A stretch of DNA of 64,000 nt from Prevotella scopos JCM 17725 (GCF_018127785.1 NZ_CP072390.1:992001-1056000), one strand, 5' to 3'. Counted from the stretch's first letter, positions 34,594-43,841 are shown. Numbers and translations: made by a program. The notes: a model not told the origin generated them from the letters alone.

Positions 34594-36030
34594 CTAAGAC
34601 TCCTCTGTACTAGGCTTTTCAACTTTCTTAACAGCAGATTTCTTGGCAGTTTTCTTAACTGTAGCCTTTGTTGTGGTGGCTTTCTTTGCAGGTGCTTTCT
34701 CCTCTATAAGAGTACGAAGTTTATCCTCTTCCGCCTCCAATTTCTCAACCTTTGCTTGGAGATTGCTGATATCCTTTGATTTCATTTCAATCTCATCACC
34801 CTGATTGCGAATTGTTGTGAGTAAGCTATTCAACTCCTCATTATCAATATCAGCTGGATAAAGTGTATTGACACGATTCAAGAAATCACCAAGAATATTC
34901 ATATAATTAGTGAAGGCATCAAACGGACTATCATAAATACCACGATCCATTCCAACACGTGAAGGTTTGGTTGACATAAAGCGGAAGTTGTCACTTGCCT
35001 GCAGATAGTCCCAATCCTGATTAATACGTGAGTCGTTAGCAATGCGTACACGATCAGCAATGCTATACAACTTGTTGAAAGCTTCACGCTGCATTGGATT
35101 ACCCAACCATGTGCTGACATCACGTTCTTCATCCATCCAACTCAAGGTATCTGGCACATAGAGGTTATCAACACTCTTCAACTTCATACAAATTTCTGTT
35201 GGGGTTGAGAAGGTAATACCCTGTTGCTTAGCACAAGCAGGTAACGCCTTGAAGAACTCAAGAATATTGCTTGACAAAGGTTGCTCGATACCAAGTGCTG
35301 AAAGGTTCATGAAGATACCAATAACTTGCTCTTCATTTGGGAGTGCGGCAATCTCTGCCATATACGTATCAGCAAACAAAGGATACCCCTCCCAGTCTGA
35401 ATTATTAAAGCGCAATGATATATCATCGCTCAATCTCACATCACGCAACAGAAGTTTTAGGCTAGGGGCGAGCGCACAATTATAAACATAATGTGGACTC
35501 TTCCATCCTAAGACGTGTTTTGCACCTTCGGTCAACATTCCCTTAAAGCCCATTTGCGAAGCTATCAGACCTATCTCGTCACTATAGATGAGTGAAGAGT
35601 TACGCAACACCTTTGGTGTTTGCCCAAAGTACTCCTTTATCTTATTCGCCTGACGTTTCACTTCTGACCTAAAGCTTTCCTCATTAGCTAGCGATGCCAA
35701 ACCATGAGAATAAGGTTCAGCAAGGAACTCCACACAGCCAGTATTGTTAAGTTCCTGCAGTTTGTCAAGGACTTGTGGAGCGTGCATCTCAAGTTGTTCA
35801 ATACCAACACCTGAAAGTGAGAAGGCAACCTTAAAGGCTTTTCCATTATCTTTAATCATCTGTAGCAGCGTATCCAATGCTGGCATATAGCTTCTCTCAG
35901 CGATTTCTGATACAGAACGTTCGTTCTCAAAATCGTCATAATAATAATGGTCTGTACCAATATCAAAGAAGCGGTAGCGTTTCAGGTGAATTACCTGGTG
36001 TATCTCGAAATATAAACAGATTGTTTTCAT
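34594..36030 (-). CDS. GH57 family protein, probably catalytically inactive
   Basis: A 478-residue protein with the GH57 fold as in Bacteroidetes alpha-amylase-like proteins: FFDIGTDHYYYDDF near residue 21, CVEFLAEPYSHGLASLA near 98, GMLTEGAKHVLGW near 163 and DWDYLQASDNFRFM near 340. Three motifs differ from the active pattern: HQP is HQV, EFLAET is EFLAEP, and the MDYExFG block that carries the acid/base Asp reads MNLSALG. The C-terminus has a coiled coil (KDISNLQAKVEKLEAEEDKL) and a Lys/Ala tail with AKKAT-like repeats. It may bind alpha-glucan rather than cut it. It is the last gene of the glucan operon. Confidence 0.85.
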   Translation of the reverse strand: MKTICLYFEIHQVIHLKRYRFFDIGTDHYYYDDFENERSVSEIAERSYMPALDTLLQMIKDNGKAFKVAFSLSGVGIEQLEMHAPQVLDKLQELNNTGCVEFLAEPYSHGLASLANEESFRSEVKRQANKIKEYFGQTPKVLRNSSLIYSDEIGLIASQMGFKGMLTEGAKHVLGWKSPHYVYNCALAPSLKLLLRDVRLSDDISLRFNNSDWEGYPLFADTYMAEIAALPNEEQVIGIFMNLSALGIEQPLSSNILEFFKALPACAKQQGITFSTPTEICMKLKSVDNLYVPDTLSWMDEERDVSTWLGNPMQREAFNKLYSIADRVRIANDSRINQDWDYLQASDNFRFMSTKPSRVGMDRGIYDSPFDAFTNYMNILGDFLNRVNTLYPADIDNEELNSLLTTIRNQGDEIEMKSKDISNLQAKVEKLEAEEDKLRTLIEEKAPAKKATTTKATVKKTAKKSAVKKVEKPSTEES

Positions 36031-36078
36031 TATCTTTTTGTTTTAGTTTAAAAAAGGTTATTAGTACTCACATGGCAT

Positions 36079-37347
36079 TTATGACCAGCCTAAGGTACGA
36101 AGATAAAGTTCACGAATCCATGCTCCAACCTTTTCCCATGTTATCTGATCAACCTCTCGCTTACCTTCTATAGATAGGTAATCGAATAAGCTCTCATTAT
36201 GACAGATAGAGTAGATAGCATCAGCAAGTGCGTGGATATCCCAATAATCTAACTTAATACAATTGTTGAGAATTTCAGCACAACCACTTTGTTTAGAGAT
36301 GATACTTGGTGTACCACACTGCATTGCCTCCAAAGGAGAGATACCGAAAGGCTCACTCACAGATGGCATCACATAAACATCAGATGCTTTAAGACACTCA
36401 TAAACCTGTTTACCACGCATAAAACCAGGGAAATGGAAGCGGTCTGCAATACCTCTTTCTGCAGCAAGATAAATCATTTGCTCCATCATATCGCCTGAAC
36501 CTGCCATACAAAAACGAACATTCCGTGTTCGATGAAGTACCATGTTGGCAGCCTCAACAAAGTATTCTGGTCCCTTCTGCATTGTCAGACGCCCCAAGAA
36601 AGTAACAATCTTCTCCTTACCTTTATGGACGGGACGTGGCATTTCAGCAATATCTTGTGGCAGTGGATAAACAGCATTATGTACTGTAAACACCTTGCGT
36701 GGGTCCTGATGATACTGATTGATAACCGTTTGGCGTGTAAGTTCTGATACACACATGATGCAGTCAGCATTATCCATACCATCCTTTTCTATACCATATA
36801 CAGTAGGATTAACCTTACCACGTGAACGGTCAAAATCAGTTGCATGCACATGGATACACAAAGGTTTACCGGATACACGCTTAGCATGAATACCAGCGGG
36901 GTAAGTCAGCCAGTCGTGTGCATGGATAATATCGAAGTCGTAAGTACGTGCAACAACACCTGCTATAATAGAATAGTTATTAATTTCCTCGTGCAAATTT
37001 GAAGGATAACCTCCCGCAAAATCCATTGCGCCAAGGTCGTTGACGTGCATATAATTAAAGTCTGCATAAATATGCTCACGCAACTTAAAATATAATTCTG
37101 GCGACATAATGTTGCCAAGACGATTCTTTACATAATCATAGCCTAATTCACGATAAGCGATTGGCACATGATTCATCGCCACAATCTCAGCATAGGTATG
37201 GTCCTCATCACCAAAAGGATGTGGCAAACAGAGTATTGTCTCTATATCACCCTGTGCGTGAAGACCTTCTGAAATTCCAAAATTAGCAGTTGCTAAGCCA
37301 CCATATACATGAGGAGGATACTCCCATCCAAACATTAATACTTTCAT
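36079..37347 (-). CDS. Glycogen synthase-like family 4 glycosyltransferase
   Basis: A 422-residue GT-B enzyme. MKVLMFGWEYPPHVYGGLAT (residues 1-20) contains the KxGGL-type opening, DIIHAHDWLTYPAGIHA near 155 the acceptor loop, FLGRLTMQKGPEYF near 252 the donor-side Lys/Gly motif and SVSEPFGISPLEAMQCGTPS near 334 the paired Glu. It is shorter than classical GlgA and resembles the glycogen synthases seen with GH57 and debranching enzymes in Bacteroidetes. It probably elongates alpha-1,4-glucan in the cytoplasm. It lies 14 bp after the debranching enzyme gene. Confidence 0.88.
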   Translation of the reverse strand: MKVLMFGWEYPPHVYGGLATANFGISEGLHAQGDIETILCLPHPFGDEDHTYAEIVAMNHVPIAYRELGYDYVKNRLGNIMSPELYFKLREHIYADFNYMHVNDLGAMDFAGGYPSNLHEEINNYSIIAGVVARTYDFDIIHAHDWLTYPAGIHAKRVSGKPLCIHVHATDFDRSRGKVNPTVYGIEKDGMDNADCIMCVSELTRQTVINQYHQDPRKVFTVHNAVYPLPQDIAEMPRPVHKGKEKIVTFLGRLTMQKGPEYFVEAANMVLHRTRNVRFCMAGSGDMMEQMIYLAAERGIADRFHFPGFMRGKQVYECLKASDVYVMPSVSEPFGISPLEAMQCGTPSIISKQSGCAEILNNCIKLDYWDIHALADAIYSICHNESLFDYLSIEGKREVDQITWEKVGAWIRELYLRTLGWS

Positions 37348-37361
37348 ACAGGTTCCTCATA

Positions 37362-39305
37362 CTAAAATTTATATTTCTCAAGTAACTCCAACGTACGAAG
37401 CACCTCGGCTACATTCATAGCAAAAGAGATTGCTCCACGGCCATTGAATGGTGGATTACCATCGAAGAGTTCAGGTAGTGTACTGAGGCAATGGTTTATC
37501 ATCTCATCCTCATATCCTACCAACTGACGTTCAACAAAACTAAGACGTGTCTGCTTGTATAGCTTTAAACAAGCCTCAAGATAGAAGCCACCTAACCATG
37601 GCCAGGCTGTTCCTTGATGATAAGCAAGGTCGCGCTGACTCTGCGGACCTGTGTACATCGGGTTATATCCACCGCTCTTTGGAGAAAGCGAACGCAATCC
37701 CTTTGGTGTAAGTAGCTCTCGTGTACATACATCTAACACTCCCCTTCTCTGCTTCTGGTCAAGTGGAGAATAGTCAAGAGCCACAGCAAACACCATATTC
37801 GGACGTACACTCCAGTCAACCATCCTTCCATCAACATAATCATAGAGGTAGCCATACTCATTGAGAAACGTTTCTACAAATGCAACCTTACATTTCTCTG
37901 CAAGTACATCAAGTTCATTTGCACGTTCCCCATTGCCACATTCTGTTTCCATGGCAGCTGTAAAACGTAGTGCATTATACCAAAGCGCATTGAATTCTAC
38001 GATATAACCTGAACGAGGTACAACAGGTTTGCCATTGTCCATGGAGTTCATCCATGTAATAGCTTCACCCTTTGCATCAGCATAGAGCAATCCTTTCTCA
38101 TCCAAAGTAAGATTTGGATGCTTGCTGGCAATGAGATAATCCATGATTTCTCGTATCAAGTCCATGTAGAGTTTCTTACAACGTTCCTTACCAGCCTCTT
38201 TTGCATACTGTTGAAGGGCCCAAATACACCACAATGGAACGTCAGGTTTATCCATCTCATAGATTTTCACCGTGAGTGGCTTACCTTCCATAAACTCACG
38301 TAAGCCCTTTGCAGCAGTCTCCATTACAAGTTCGAAGTAATCTTGTTCTTCGATACTCAAAGTAAGTCCTGGCAATGCAATGAACTCATCACGGGCACGA
38401 CACTTGAACCAAGGATAGCCAGCAAGGATATATCGCTCATCTTTCTTCGTACGATTATGGAACTGATGTGCAGCATTAACAAGACAATGGAAGAAGTTAT
38501 CACGTGGACTACGTGACTCCACTTCCTTATCAAACAAAATCTTCAAAGTTGAAGTTTTGCTTTCAGTTGTTGAAGCAGCAAAGACTATACTTTCTCCTTT
38601 ACTGATATTCATCTCAAAATAACCAGGAACATACAGATCCTCATTAGAAGCATAACCACGTTCCTGTTCCTTTGGATATTCCAACCCACGATACCAGTAT
38701 GGTTCAAAGTGGAACTCATTTTTCTTTGAGAACTGCATGTAAAGTGAAGGATAACCAGCATACATACAAGTACTTATACCATTATCTACATCCTGATATG
38801 AGCGATCAGCAGCACCATTCTCATGCGTAAACTGACGAACACTACGAAATGCCAAGAACGGACGGAATTGCAAAGTAGTCTTTGAATGTGCCTCCAATAA
38901 GGTATAACGTATCAAAATACGGTCCTCGTAATGCTGGAAGACAACTTCCTTCTTTAACAAGACACCACCTACTCGATAAAGCGTTGTAGGCACAGTATCA
39001 CAATCAAATTCACGAATATACTTATGCCCTTGTGGACTGAAGTTATTGCCGTGATACTTATGCAAGCCCAAATTGAACGAGGCACCATGCTGAATGACGG
39101 TTGGGTCAAGCGAACTCAATAGCACATGATTATCATCGTCCAGTTCGGGAACTGGTACAACAAGTAATCCATGATACTTGCGCGTATTGCAATCAACAAT
39201 CGTCGAACATGAATAGGCACCAGAGCGGTTGGTTCTCAACAGCTCCCTAGGAAGCGAATCTTGAAGATTGGTCATCAGAGCCTTTTCAAATTTTAAGTAG
39301 CTCAT
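37362..39305 (-). CDS. Glycogen debranching enzyme (amylo-alpha-1,6-glucosidase family)
   Basis: A 647-residue cytosolic enzyme. The N-terminal domain (residues 1-250) has LRTNRSGAYSCSTIVDCNTRKYHGL, in part, a mark of this debranching family. The C-terminal (alpha/alpha)6 barrel has YPWFKCRARDEFIALPGLTL near 300, DGRMVDWSVRPNMVFAVALDYS near 483 and YHQGTAWPWLGGF near 563, which carry the usual acidic and aromatic active-site residues. It removes alpha-1,6 branches from glycogen. It heads the operon with the synthase-like GT and GH57 protein. Confidence 0.93.
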   Translation of the reverse strand: MSYLKFEKALMTNLQDSLPRELLRTNRSGAYSCSTIVDCNTRKYHGLLVVPVPELDDDNHVLLSSLDPTVIQHGASFNLGLHKYHGNNFSPQGHKYIREFDCDTVPTTLYRVGGVLLKKEVVFQHYEDRILIRYTLLEAHSKTTLQFRPFLAFRSVRQFTHENGAADRSYQDVDNGISTCMYAGYPSLYMQFSKKNEFHFEPYWYRGLEYPKEQERGYASNEDLYVPGYFEMNISKGESIVFAASTTESKTSTLKILFDKEVESRSPRDNFFHCLVNAAHQFHNRTKKDERYILAGYPWFKCRARDEFIALPGLTLSIEEQDYFELVMETAAKGLREFMEGKPLTVKIYEMDKPDVPLWCIWALQQYAKEAGKERCKKLYMDLIREIMDYLIASKHPNLTLDEKGLLYADAKGEAITWMNSMDNGKPVVPRSGYIVEFNALWYNALRFTAAMETECGNGERANELDVLAEKCKVAFVETFLNEYGYLYDYVDGRMVDWSVRPNMVFAVALDYSPLDQKQRRGVLDVCTRELLTPKGLRSLSPKSGGYNPMYTGPQSQRDLAYHQGTAWPWLGGFYLEACLKLYKQTRLSFVERQLVGYEDEMINHCLSTLPELFDGNPPFNGRGAISFAMNVAEVLRTLELLEKYKF

Positions 39306-39379
39306 GTCTTTTAAGGTTTAGTGTTTGGTTTTTATGTATTCTAGGTAGAAGTCTTTACAGACTTTGCCTTTTCGTACTT

Positions 39380-39387
39380 CAAAGATA
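39380..39387 (-). promoter_or_regulatory. -7 element of the alpha-glucan operon
   Basis: TATCTTTG on the minus strand, about 75 nt before the ATG at 39305. The -33 side is not clear. Confidence 0.55.
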
Positions 39388-39579
39388 CAAATATTTTTCA
39401 TAACGACATTAAAAGTAAGATATTATTTTATTATTATATTCGATTAATACCTTAACATTTAAAACTCATACGAAAATTAAGGACAAGATTTGGTATTGAT
39501 AATTATAGATAAACGAAATAAAACCTACAAATTTAATCTTAACACTTTAATAGATATTATGTCCGTAGGCTATACCTAA

Positions 39580-39613
39580 TATGACGTGACATACGTTTGT
39601 ATATCACGTCATA
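39580..39613. promoter_or_regulatory. Perfect nested inverted repeat between the lipid kinase and the glucan operon
   Basis: TATGACGTGA (39580-39589) and TCACGTCATA (39604-39613) are exact inverted copies, and inside them ATAC (39591-39594) pairs with GTAT (39599-39602) around GTTT. The only unpaired positions are one C and one A. It lies 193 bp upstream of the -7 element of the glucan operon and 18 bp past the kinase stop. An operator dyad or a hairpin at the end of the kinase transcript are both possible. Confidence 0.5.
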
Positions 39614-39631
39614 CATTATATATAAAGTAGT

Positions 39632-40573
39632 TTAACTCGGTATGATAAAGTTAATAACTTCTTTCTCCACATCAATAGTGAATGTTCCAATGGGTGTACC
39701 ATTTATGAGGCGACCATCAACACTGACGGGCGTATGCTGTGCGATCTGCACGTTTATTTCATTTGTTCTGTAGGCTTGTACGTTACGATGATTCAAAATC
39801 TTTTCCCGCAACAACAGATACATACCTTCCATTGCTTGGAGCATATTGGGCTGGGAAACGATAGAAACATCCAGCAAACCATTGTAAGGAACAGCATTCG
39901 GTGTCTGCCCATACCCCTGTGCATTACCGACACATATCGTCATCAGACGTTGCCTAATGCTGTCTGTGTTGATTTTCAGCGACATCAGATAATCCATACG
40001 TTGAAACAAAAGCAGAAAACATGAGAGGATAAATGAGATTGTTCGGGATACGAAGAGGTGACGCATACGACGACGAAGACTTATAATATTAGCCACCATT
40101 CCAATATTTACACAATTAAGAAAATATCGACGGCAACGCTCATTCTTCTTATTCTCATAGCGAATACAGCCGACATCTACTCGTCTTACACGCTTCTGCT
40201 TGAGCCAAACTATTGTCTGTTCCAAGTGCGACTCATCAAAGCCCCAGAAGTGTGCAAAATCATTTAACACGCCATTCGGAATAACTCCCAACGTAATACG
40301 CTCACGCTCTTCTGGTTCTAATTGCATCAGATAATTTACCGCATCATTCAACGCTGAGTCGCCTCCGTAGATAATAATTGTTTTATAACCATTACTAATC
40401 AACTTTCGCACGAGTCTATCCACACTACGTGGATTCTCACTCTGCACCATATCATATTGAATATTGTGCGCTTGCAGGCAACGTTCAGTTTGCTCCCAAC
40501 GTTTTACGGGGTTAGCAAGCACTCCTCCACCTTTTGGACAATAAATAACTCCCCATCTTCCTTCCTCTACCAT
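39632..40573 (-). CDS. Diacylglycerol/lipid kinase catalytic-domain protein
   Basis: A 313-residue kinase-like protein of the DgkB/YegS class. IIIYGGDSALNDAVNYLM near residue 71 corresponds to the GGDGT nucleotide loop but has Ser and Ala in place of Gly and Thr. LGVIPNGVLNDFAHFWGF near 97 matches the conserved GTxNDFA motif with Val-Leu in place of Thr. NCVNIGMVANI and VDGRLING near the end are typical. These substitutions leave activity open. The family phosphorylates diacylglycerol or other lipids at the membrane. It overlaps miaA by 7 bp and so is coupled to it. Confidence 0.8.
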   Translation of the reverse strand: MVEEGRWGVIYCPKGGGVLANPVKRWEQTERCLQAHNIQYDMVQSENPRSVDRLVRKLISNGYKTIIIYGGDSALNDAVNYLMQLEPEERERITLGVIPNGVLNDFAHFWGFDESHLEQTIVWLKQKRVRRVDVGCIRYENKKNERCRRYFLNCVNIGMVANIISLRRRMRHLFVSRTISFILSCFLLLFQRMDYLMSLKINTDSIRQRLMTICVGNAQGYGQTPNAVPYNGLLDVSIVSQPNMLQAMEGMYLLLREKILNHRNVQAYRTNEINVQIAQHTPVSVDGRLINGTPIGTFTIDVEKEVINFIIPS

Positions 40574-41535
40574 AAGCTCAATATTTCTTCAAGTTTATCC
40601 TCCATCTTTTGTGCAGCATTTACCCAATGAATTGTAAAGCCACGTCGCTCCATACCACGAAACCACGTCATCTGCCGCTTAGCAAACTGATGAATAGCAA
40701 TTTCTAACTGTCGGAACATCTCGTCATAAGACAGCTTCCCTATGAGATACTCTGTCACATACTTATATTCCAAGCCATAATAGATAAGGTCTTCTGCAGG
40801 TATCCCCTCCTTCAATAGCCCAGCTATCTCGTTAACCATTCCTTCTTCAAGGCGTGCTTTCAGACGATTGGTTATTTTCTTTCTTCTTGCCTCACGATCT
40901 ATGTCTACACCTATTATTAATGAGTCAATTGGCGGACATTGCCGTTCTTCTGTTGGCTTTGTAAGATTATAGGTCTCTATCTCAATGGCACGAATAGCAC
41001 GCTGACAAGAGTCAACATCCGTCTTATTGTGCATAACGGAATGATTCTTTTCCTTCAGGTCAACTAACATAGCCGTCAATTCATCGAGCGATTTCTCTTC
41101 TAATGCCTTACGCAGTTCAGGATTCTGTGGCACTGGCGAAAGATTATAACCCTTCAACACAGCCTCAATATAAAGACCCGTACCACCGCAGAGAATGGGC
41201 AGCACTCCCCTACTCCGTATATCCTCATAACTATCAAGGAAATCCTTCTGATAGCGAAAAAGGTTATACTTCGTTCCTGGTTCACATATATCTATAAGGT
41301 GATAAGGCACAGTCTTCCCATCCACCGTGTAATCAGCCAAGTCCTTTCCCGTACCGATATCCATGCCACAATAAACCTGACGGCTGTCAGCACTAATGAT
41401 TTCAGCGTTGAGTCGAGCGGCTAAATGCGCAGCAAGGTCAGTCTTCCCCGAAGCCGTTGGTCCGAGGATAGTTATCATACGCTTGTTGCAAGCAACACCA
41501 GCAGCAAGGTCCTCACCTATATGTTCGTTCTTCAT
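40567..41535 (-). CDS. miaA: tRNA dimethylallyltransferase
   Basis: A 322-residue enzyme that adds a dimethylallyl group to A37 of tRNAs reading UNN codons. ILGPTASGKTDLAAHLAARL near residue 25 is the P-loop, ISADSRQVYCGMDIGTGK near 48 the tRNA-binding block and PILCGGTGLYIEAVLKG near 114 the family core. A short N-terminal extension (MKNEHIGEDLAAGVACNKR) precedes the P-loop. The ATG at 41535 lies only 4 bases from the -7 element, so the mRNA is probably leaderless. Confidence 0.95.
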   Translation of the reverse strand: MKNEHIGEDLAAGVACNKRMITILGPTASGKTDLAAHLAARLNAEIISADSRQVYCGMDIGTGKDLADYTVDGKTVPYHLIDICEPGTKYNLFRYQKDFLDSYEDIRSRGVLPILCGGTGLYIEAVLKGYNLSPVPQNPELRKALEEKSLDELTAMLVDLKEKNHSVMHNKTDVDSCQRAIRAIEIETYNLTKPTEERQCPPIDSLIIGVDIDREARRKKITNRLKARLEEGMVNEIAGLLKEGIPAEDLIYYGLEYKYVTEYLIGKLSYDEMFRQLEIAIHQFAKRQMTWFRGMERRGFTIHWVNAAQKMEDKLEEILSLW

Positions 41536-41539
41536 GTCA

Positions 41540-41569
41540 CAAAGATAACAAAAAAATCCCTGCCAGCAA
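41540..41569 (-). promoter_or_regulatory. Promoter of miaA, inside the gap terminator
   Basis: On the minus strand CTTG (ending 41567), a 19-bp spacer and TATCTTTG (41547-41540), followed after 4 bases by the miaA ATG. The upstream part falls inside the gap terminator hairpin, so the two signals share bases. Confidence 0.6.
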
Positions 41570-41577
41570 GCTGACAG
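41550..41577 (-). terminator. Intrinsic terminator of gap
   Basis: On the minus strand CTGTCAGC pairs with GCTGGCAG (one G-U) around TT, then GGGA and T7. It lies about 70 bp past the gap stop. Confidence 0.75.
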
Positions 41578-41645
41578 AGACTATTATTTTATCCGTCAAT
41601 CACTCTCTACGCAAGAGAGGATTGCAGATGACCTTTCGGTTGGTA

Positions 41646-42674
41646 TTACTTCAACTCTGCGAAGTACTTGATTGTACGAACCATCTGAGAAGTATAAGAG
41701 TTCTCATTGTCGTACCAAGAAACAACCTGTACCTGATAGCAATCATCGCTGATCTTGCTTACCATAGTCTGAGTTGCATCAAACAAAGAACCGAAACGCA
41801 TACCGATGATATCAGAAGAAACGATCTGATCCTCAGTATAACCAAAGCTCTCTGTTGAAGCAGCCTTCATTGCAGCGTTAATACCCTCTACTGTTACGTC
41901 CTTACCCTTAACAACAGCAACGAGGATTGTTGTAGAACCTGTTGGAGTTGGAACACGCTGTGCAGAACCGATCAACTTACCGTTCAACTCTGGGATAACA
42001 AGACCGATAGCCTTAGCAGCACCAGTTGAGTTAGGAACGATGTTGCAAGCACCTGCACGTGAACGACGGAGGTCACCCTTACGCTGTGGACCATCAAGAA
42101 TCATCTGGTCACCAGTGTAAGCGTGGATAGTTGACATGATACCTGACTGGATTGGAGCGTATGCGTTCAATGCAGCAGCCATTGGAGCCAAGCAGTTTGT
42201 TGTACAAGAAGCTGCAGAAATAACAGTATCATCAGCCTTCAAAGTCTTGTGGTTTGTATTGAAAACAACTGTAGGAAGATCGTTACCTGCTGGAGCTGAG
42301 ATAACTACCTTCTTTGCACCTGCCTGGAGGTGAGCAGAAGCCTTCTCCTTTGATGTATAGAAACCAGTACACTCAAGAACTACATCTACGTTGTTAGCAG
42401 CCCATGGGCAGTTAGCAGCGTCCTTCTCAGCAGAGATCTTAATCTCTTTACCATCAACGATGATAGAATCCTCAGTAGCCTCTACAGTGTGCTTACCCTC
42501 ACCGAACTTGCCAGCGAAACCACCCTGAGCGGTATCATACTTCAAAAGATGAGCAAGCATCTTAGGACTTGTCAAGTCGTTAATTGCAACAACCTCATAA
42601 CCTTCAGCCTCGAACATCTGACGGAATGCGAGACGACCAATACGGCCAAAGCCGTTAATAGCTACATTTACCAT
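41646..42674 (-). CDS. gap: Glyceraldehyde-3-phosphate dehydrogenase, type I
   Basis: A 342-residue NAD-dependent glycolytic enzyme that converts glyceraldehyde-3-phosphate to 1,3-bisphosphoglycerate. [17 protein letters not shown] is the Rossmann loop, [14 protein letters not shown] near residue 153 holds the catalytic Cys, TIHAYTGDQ near 181 the catalytic His, and [15 protein letters not shown] near 323 the C-terminal NAD contact. Normal length. Codon use looks strongly biased toward preferred codons, as expected for a highly expressed gene. It is monocistronic with a terminator and its own promoter. Confidence 0.98.
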   Translation of the reverse strand: MVNVAINGFGRIGRLAFRQMFEAEGYEVVAINDLTSPKMLAHLLKYDTAQGGFAGKFGEGKHTVEATEDSIIVDGKEIKISAEKDAANCPWAANNVDVVLECTGFYTSKEKASAHLQAGAKKVVISAPAGNDLPTVVFNTNHKTLKADDTVISAASCTTNCLAPMAAALNAYAPIQSGIMSTIHAYTGDQMILDGPQRKGDLRRSRAGACNIVPNSTGAAKAIGLVIPELNGKLIGSAQRVPTPTGSTTILVAVVKGKDVTVEGINAAMKAASTESFGYTEDQIVSSDIIGMRFGSLFDATQTMVSKISDDCYQVQVVSWYDNENSYTSQMVRTIKYFAELK

Positions 42675-42754
42675 TTTACTATAAATTATTTATAAAAGTT
42701 TATAAAAACAATTCTCTTTTACCTTCTTATAGAAGATTTCCTTTCTTACGATTG

Positions 42755-42762
42755 CAAAGATA
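42755..42762 (-). promoter_or_regulatory. -7 element of gap
   Basis: TATCTTTG on the minus strand, about 80 nt before the gap ATG at 42674. No TTG at the ideal spacing is visible upstream. Confidence 0.55.
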
Positions 42763-42828
42763 CAATTTTTTTTTTATTTTTGCAGTCGCTTAGCGTATTA
42801 AATATTATAAAATTAAATCGTTTTGCAC

Positions 42829-42878
42829 ACATAGACTATTATATGCAAGATAACCAACCAATATTGTAAAGTCTATGT
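42829..42878 (+). promoter_or_regulatory. Inverted repeat upstream of mscL
   Basis: ACATAGACT (42829-42837) and AGTCTATGT (42870-42878) are exact 9-bp inverted copies with a 32-base spacer, 57 bp before the mscL ATG. It may be an operator dyad or a leader hairpin. No exact -7 element is visible for mscL. Confidence 0.4.
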
Positions 42879-42934
42879 AACAAAAAAGGGTATTAGTAAA
42901 TAACGCAAAAAACAAATTAACAACAAGAGTAATT

Positions 42935-43357
42935 ATGAGCAAACTTATTCAAGAATTCAAGGAATTCGCTGTAAAGGGTAATGCTGTTGATATGGCAGTC
43001 GGTGTAATCATTGGTGGTGCATTCGGCAAGATTGTTTCATCTATCGTTGACGACATCATCATGCCTCCTATTGGATGGCTTATTGGTGGTGTTAACTTCT
43101 CAGACTTGAAATGGACGCTACCAGCAGTAGAGATACCTGGTGTAACAGCTCCTGCACCAGCTACCATCAACTATGGTAACTTCTTACAGACATTACTTGA
43201 CTTTATCATCATCGCTTTCTGTGTATTCATGATGGTAAAGGGTATCAACAAACTCTCTAAAAAGAAGGAAGAGCCAGCTGCTCCTGCACCAGACCCAGAG
43301 CCAACTAACGAGGAGAAACTTCTTTCTGAGATTCGTGACTTGCTGAAGAATAAGTAA
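42935..43357 (+). CDS. mscL: Large-conductance mechanosensitive channel
   Basis: A 140-residue inner-membrane channel that opens under membrane tension to release solutes after osmotic downshock. [20 protein letters not shown] is the N-terminal amphipathic helix and start of TM1, [20 protein letters not shown] the pore helix with small residues, TM2 is at about residues 83-103 ([19 protein letters not shown]), and [20 protein letters not shown], then LLSEIRDLL is the C-terminal helix that forms the cytoplasmic bundle. Length is typical. Confidence 0.96.
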   Translation: MSKLIQEFKEFAVKGNAVDMAVGVIIGGAFGKIVSSIVDDIIMPPIGWLIGGVNFSDLKWTLPAVEIPGVTAPAPATINYGNFLQTLLDFIIIAFCVFMMVKGINKLSKKKEEPAAPAPDPEPTNEEKLLSEIRDLLKNK

Positions 43358-43383
43358 GCAATTTTCTGAAAACTGATATAATG

Positions 43384-43420
43384 AGTTCGAAGAGTCGTAA
43401 AGAGTCTTCGAACTTTTTTG
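43384..43420 (+). terminator. Intrinsic terminator of mscL
   Basis: AGTTCGAAGA pairs exactly with TCTTCGAACT around an 11-base loop and is followed by a T-run ending TTTTTTG. Confidence 0.85.
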
Positions 43421-43803
43421 ATTTTATGAATCTGACCTAGTAGGAAAAGCGTGTGGAAAAGGCACATAAAAAGCTAATGATAATAAATATTTTCATTTTT
43501 TTGAATAGCAAGTATTCCAAAATTAGAAAGAAATTATCGTATAACTTACTAGATTAGTTTTATTTTAAGTTACTATCATTTTTACAACTTTATGTATCTT
43601 TCTGAACTATAGAAGGTTAAGCACTTATCACAAAACGCCACATCATTGAGGTGACGATGGCACAAATAGCGATGGAATCGTAGCAGGCAAATTACTGACA
43701 TCTTTGAACACAACTTTAAAATCAAACGAAAGATAGAGTTGTAAAGTAAGTTCCCAACATAATCCCAGTAGCCTTCTTCTCTTTTTCTTTACAACATTGT
43801 ATA
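43421..43803. other. Gene-free spacer between mscL and guaA
   Basis: Nothing convincing is seen between the two terminators. A minus-strand frame at 43643-43834 has no promoter, no domain and overlaps the guaA terminator, so I do not call it. Confidence 0.5.
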
Positions 43804-43841
43804 AAGAAGAATGGGGACGCTCATACGTCCCCATTCTTCTT
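43804..43841 (-). terminator. Strong hairpin terminator of guaA
   Basis: AAGAAGAATGGGGACG (43804-43819) pairs exactly over 16 bp with CGTCCCCATTCTTCTT (43826-43841) around CTCATA, 18 bp past the guaA stop. TTTATA follows on the minus strand. Confidence 0.85.

Noticed and set aside
43643..43834. 63-residue minus-strand frame between mscL and guaA
   Set aside because: It runs through the guaA terminator hairpin and has no promoter or known motif.
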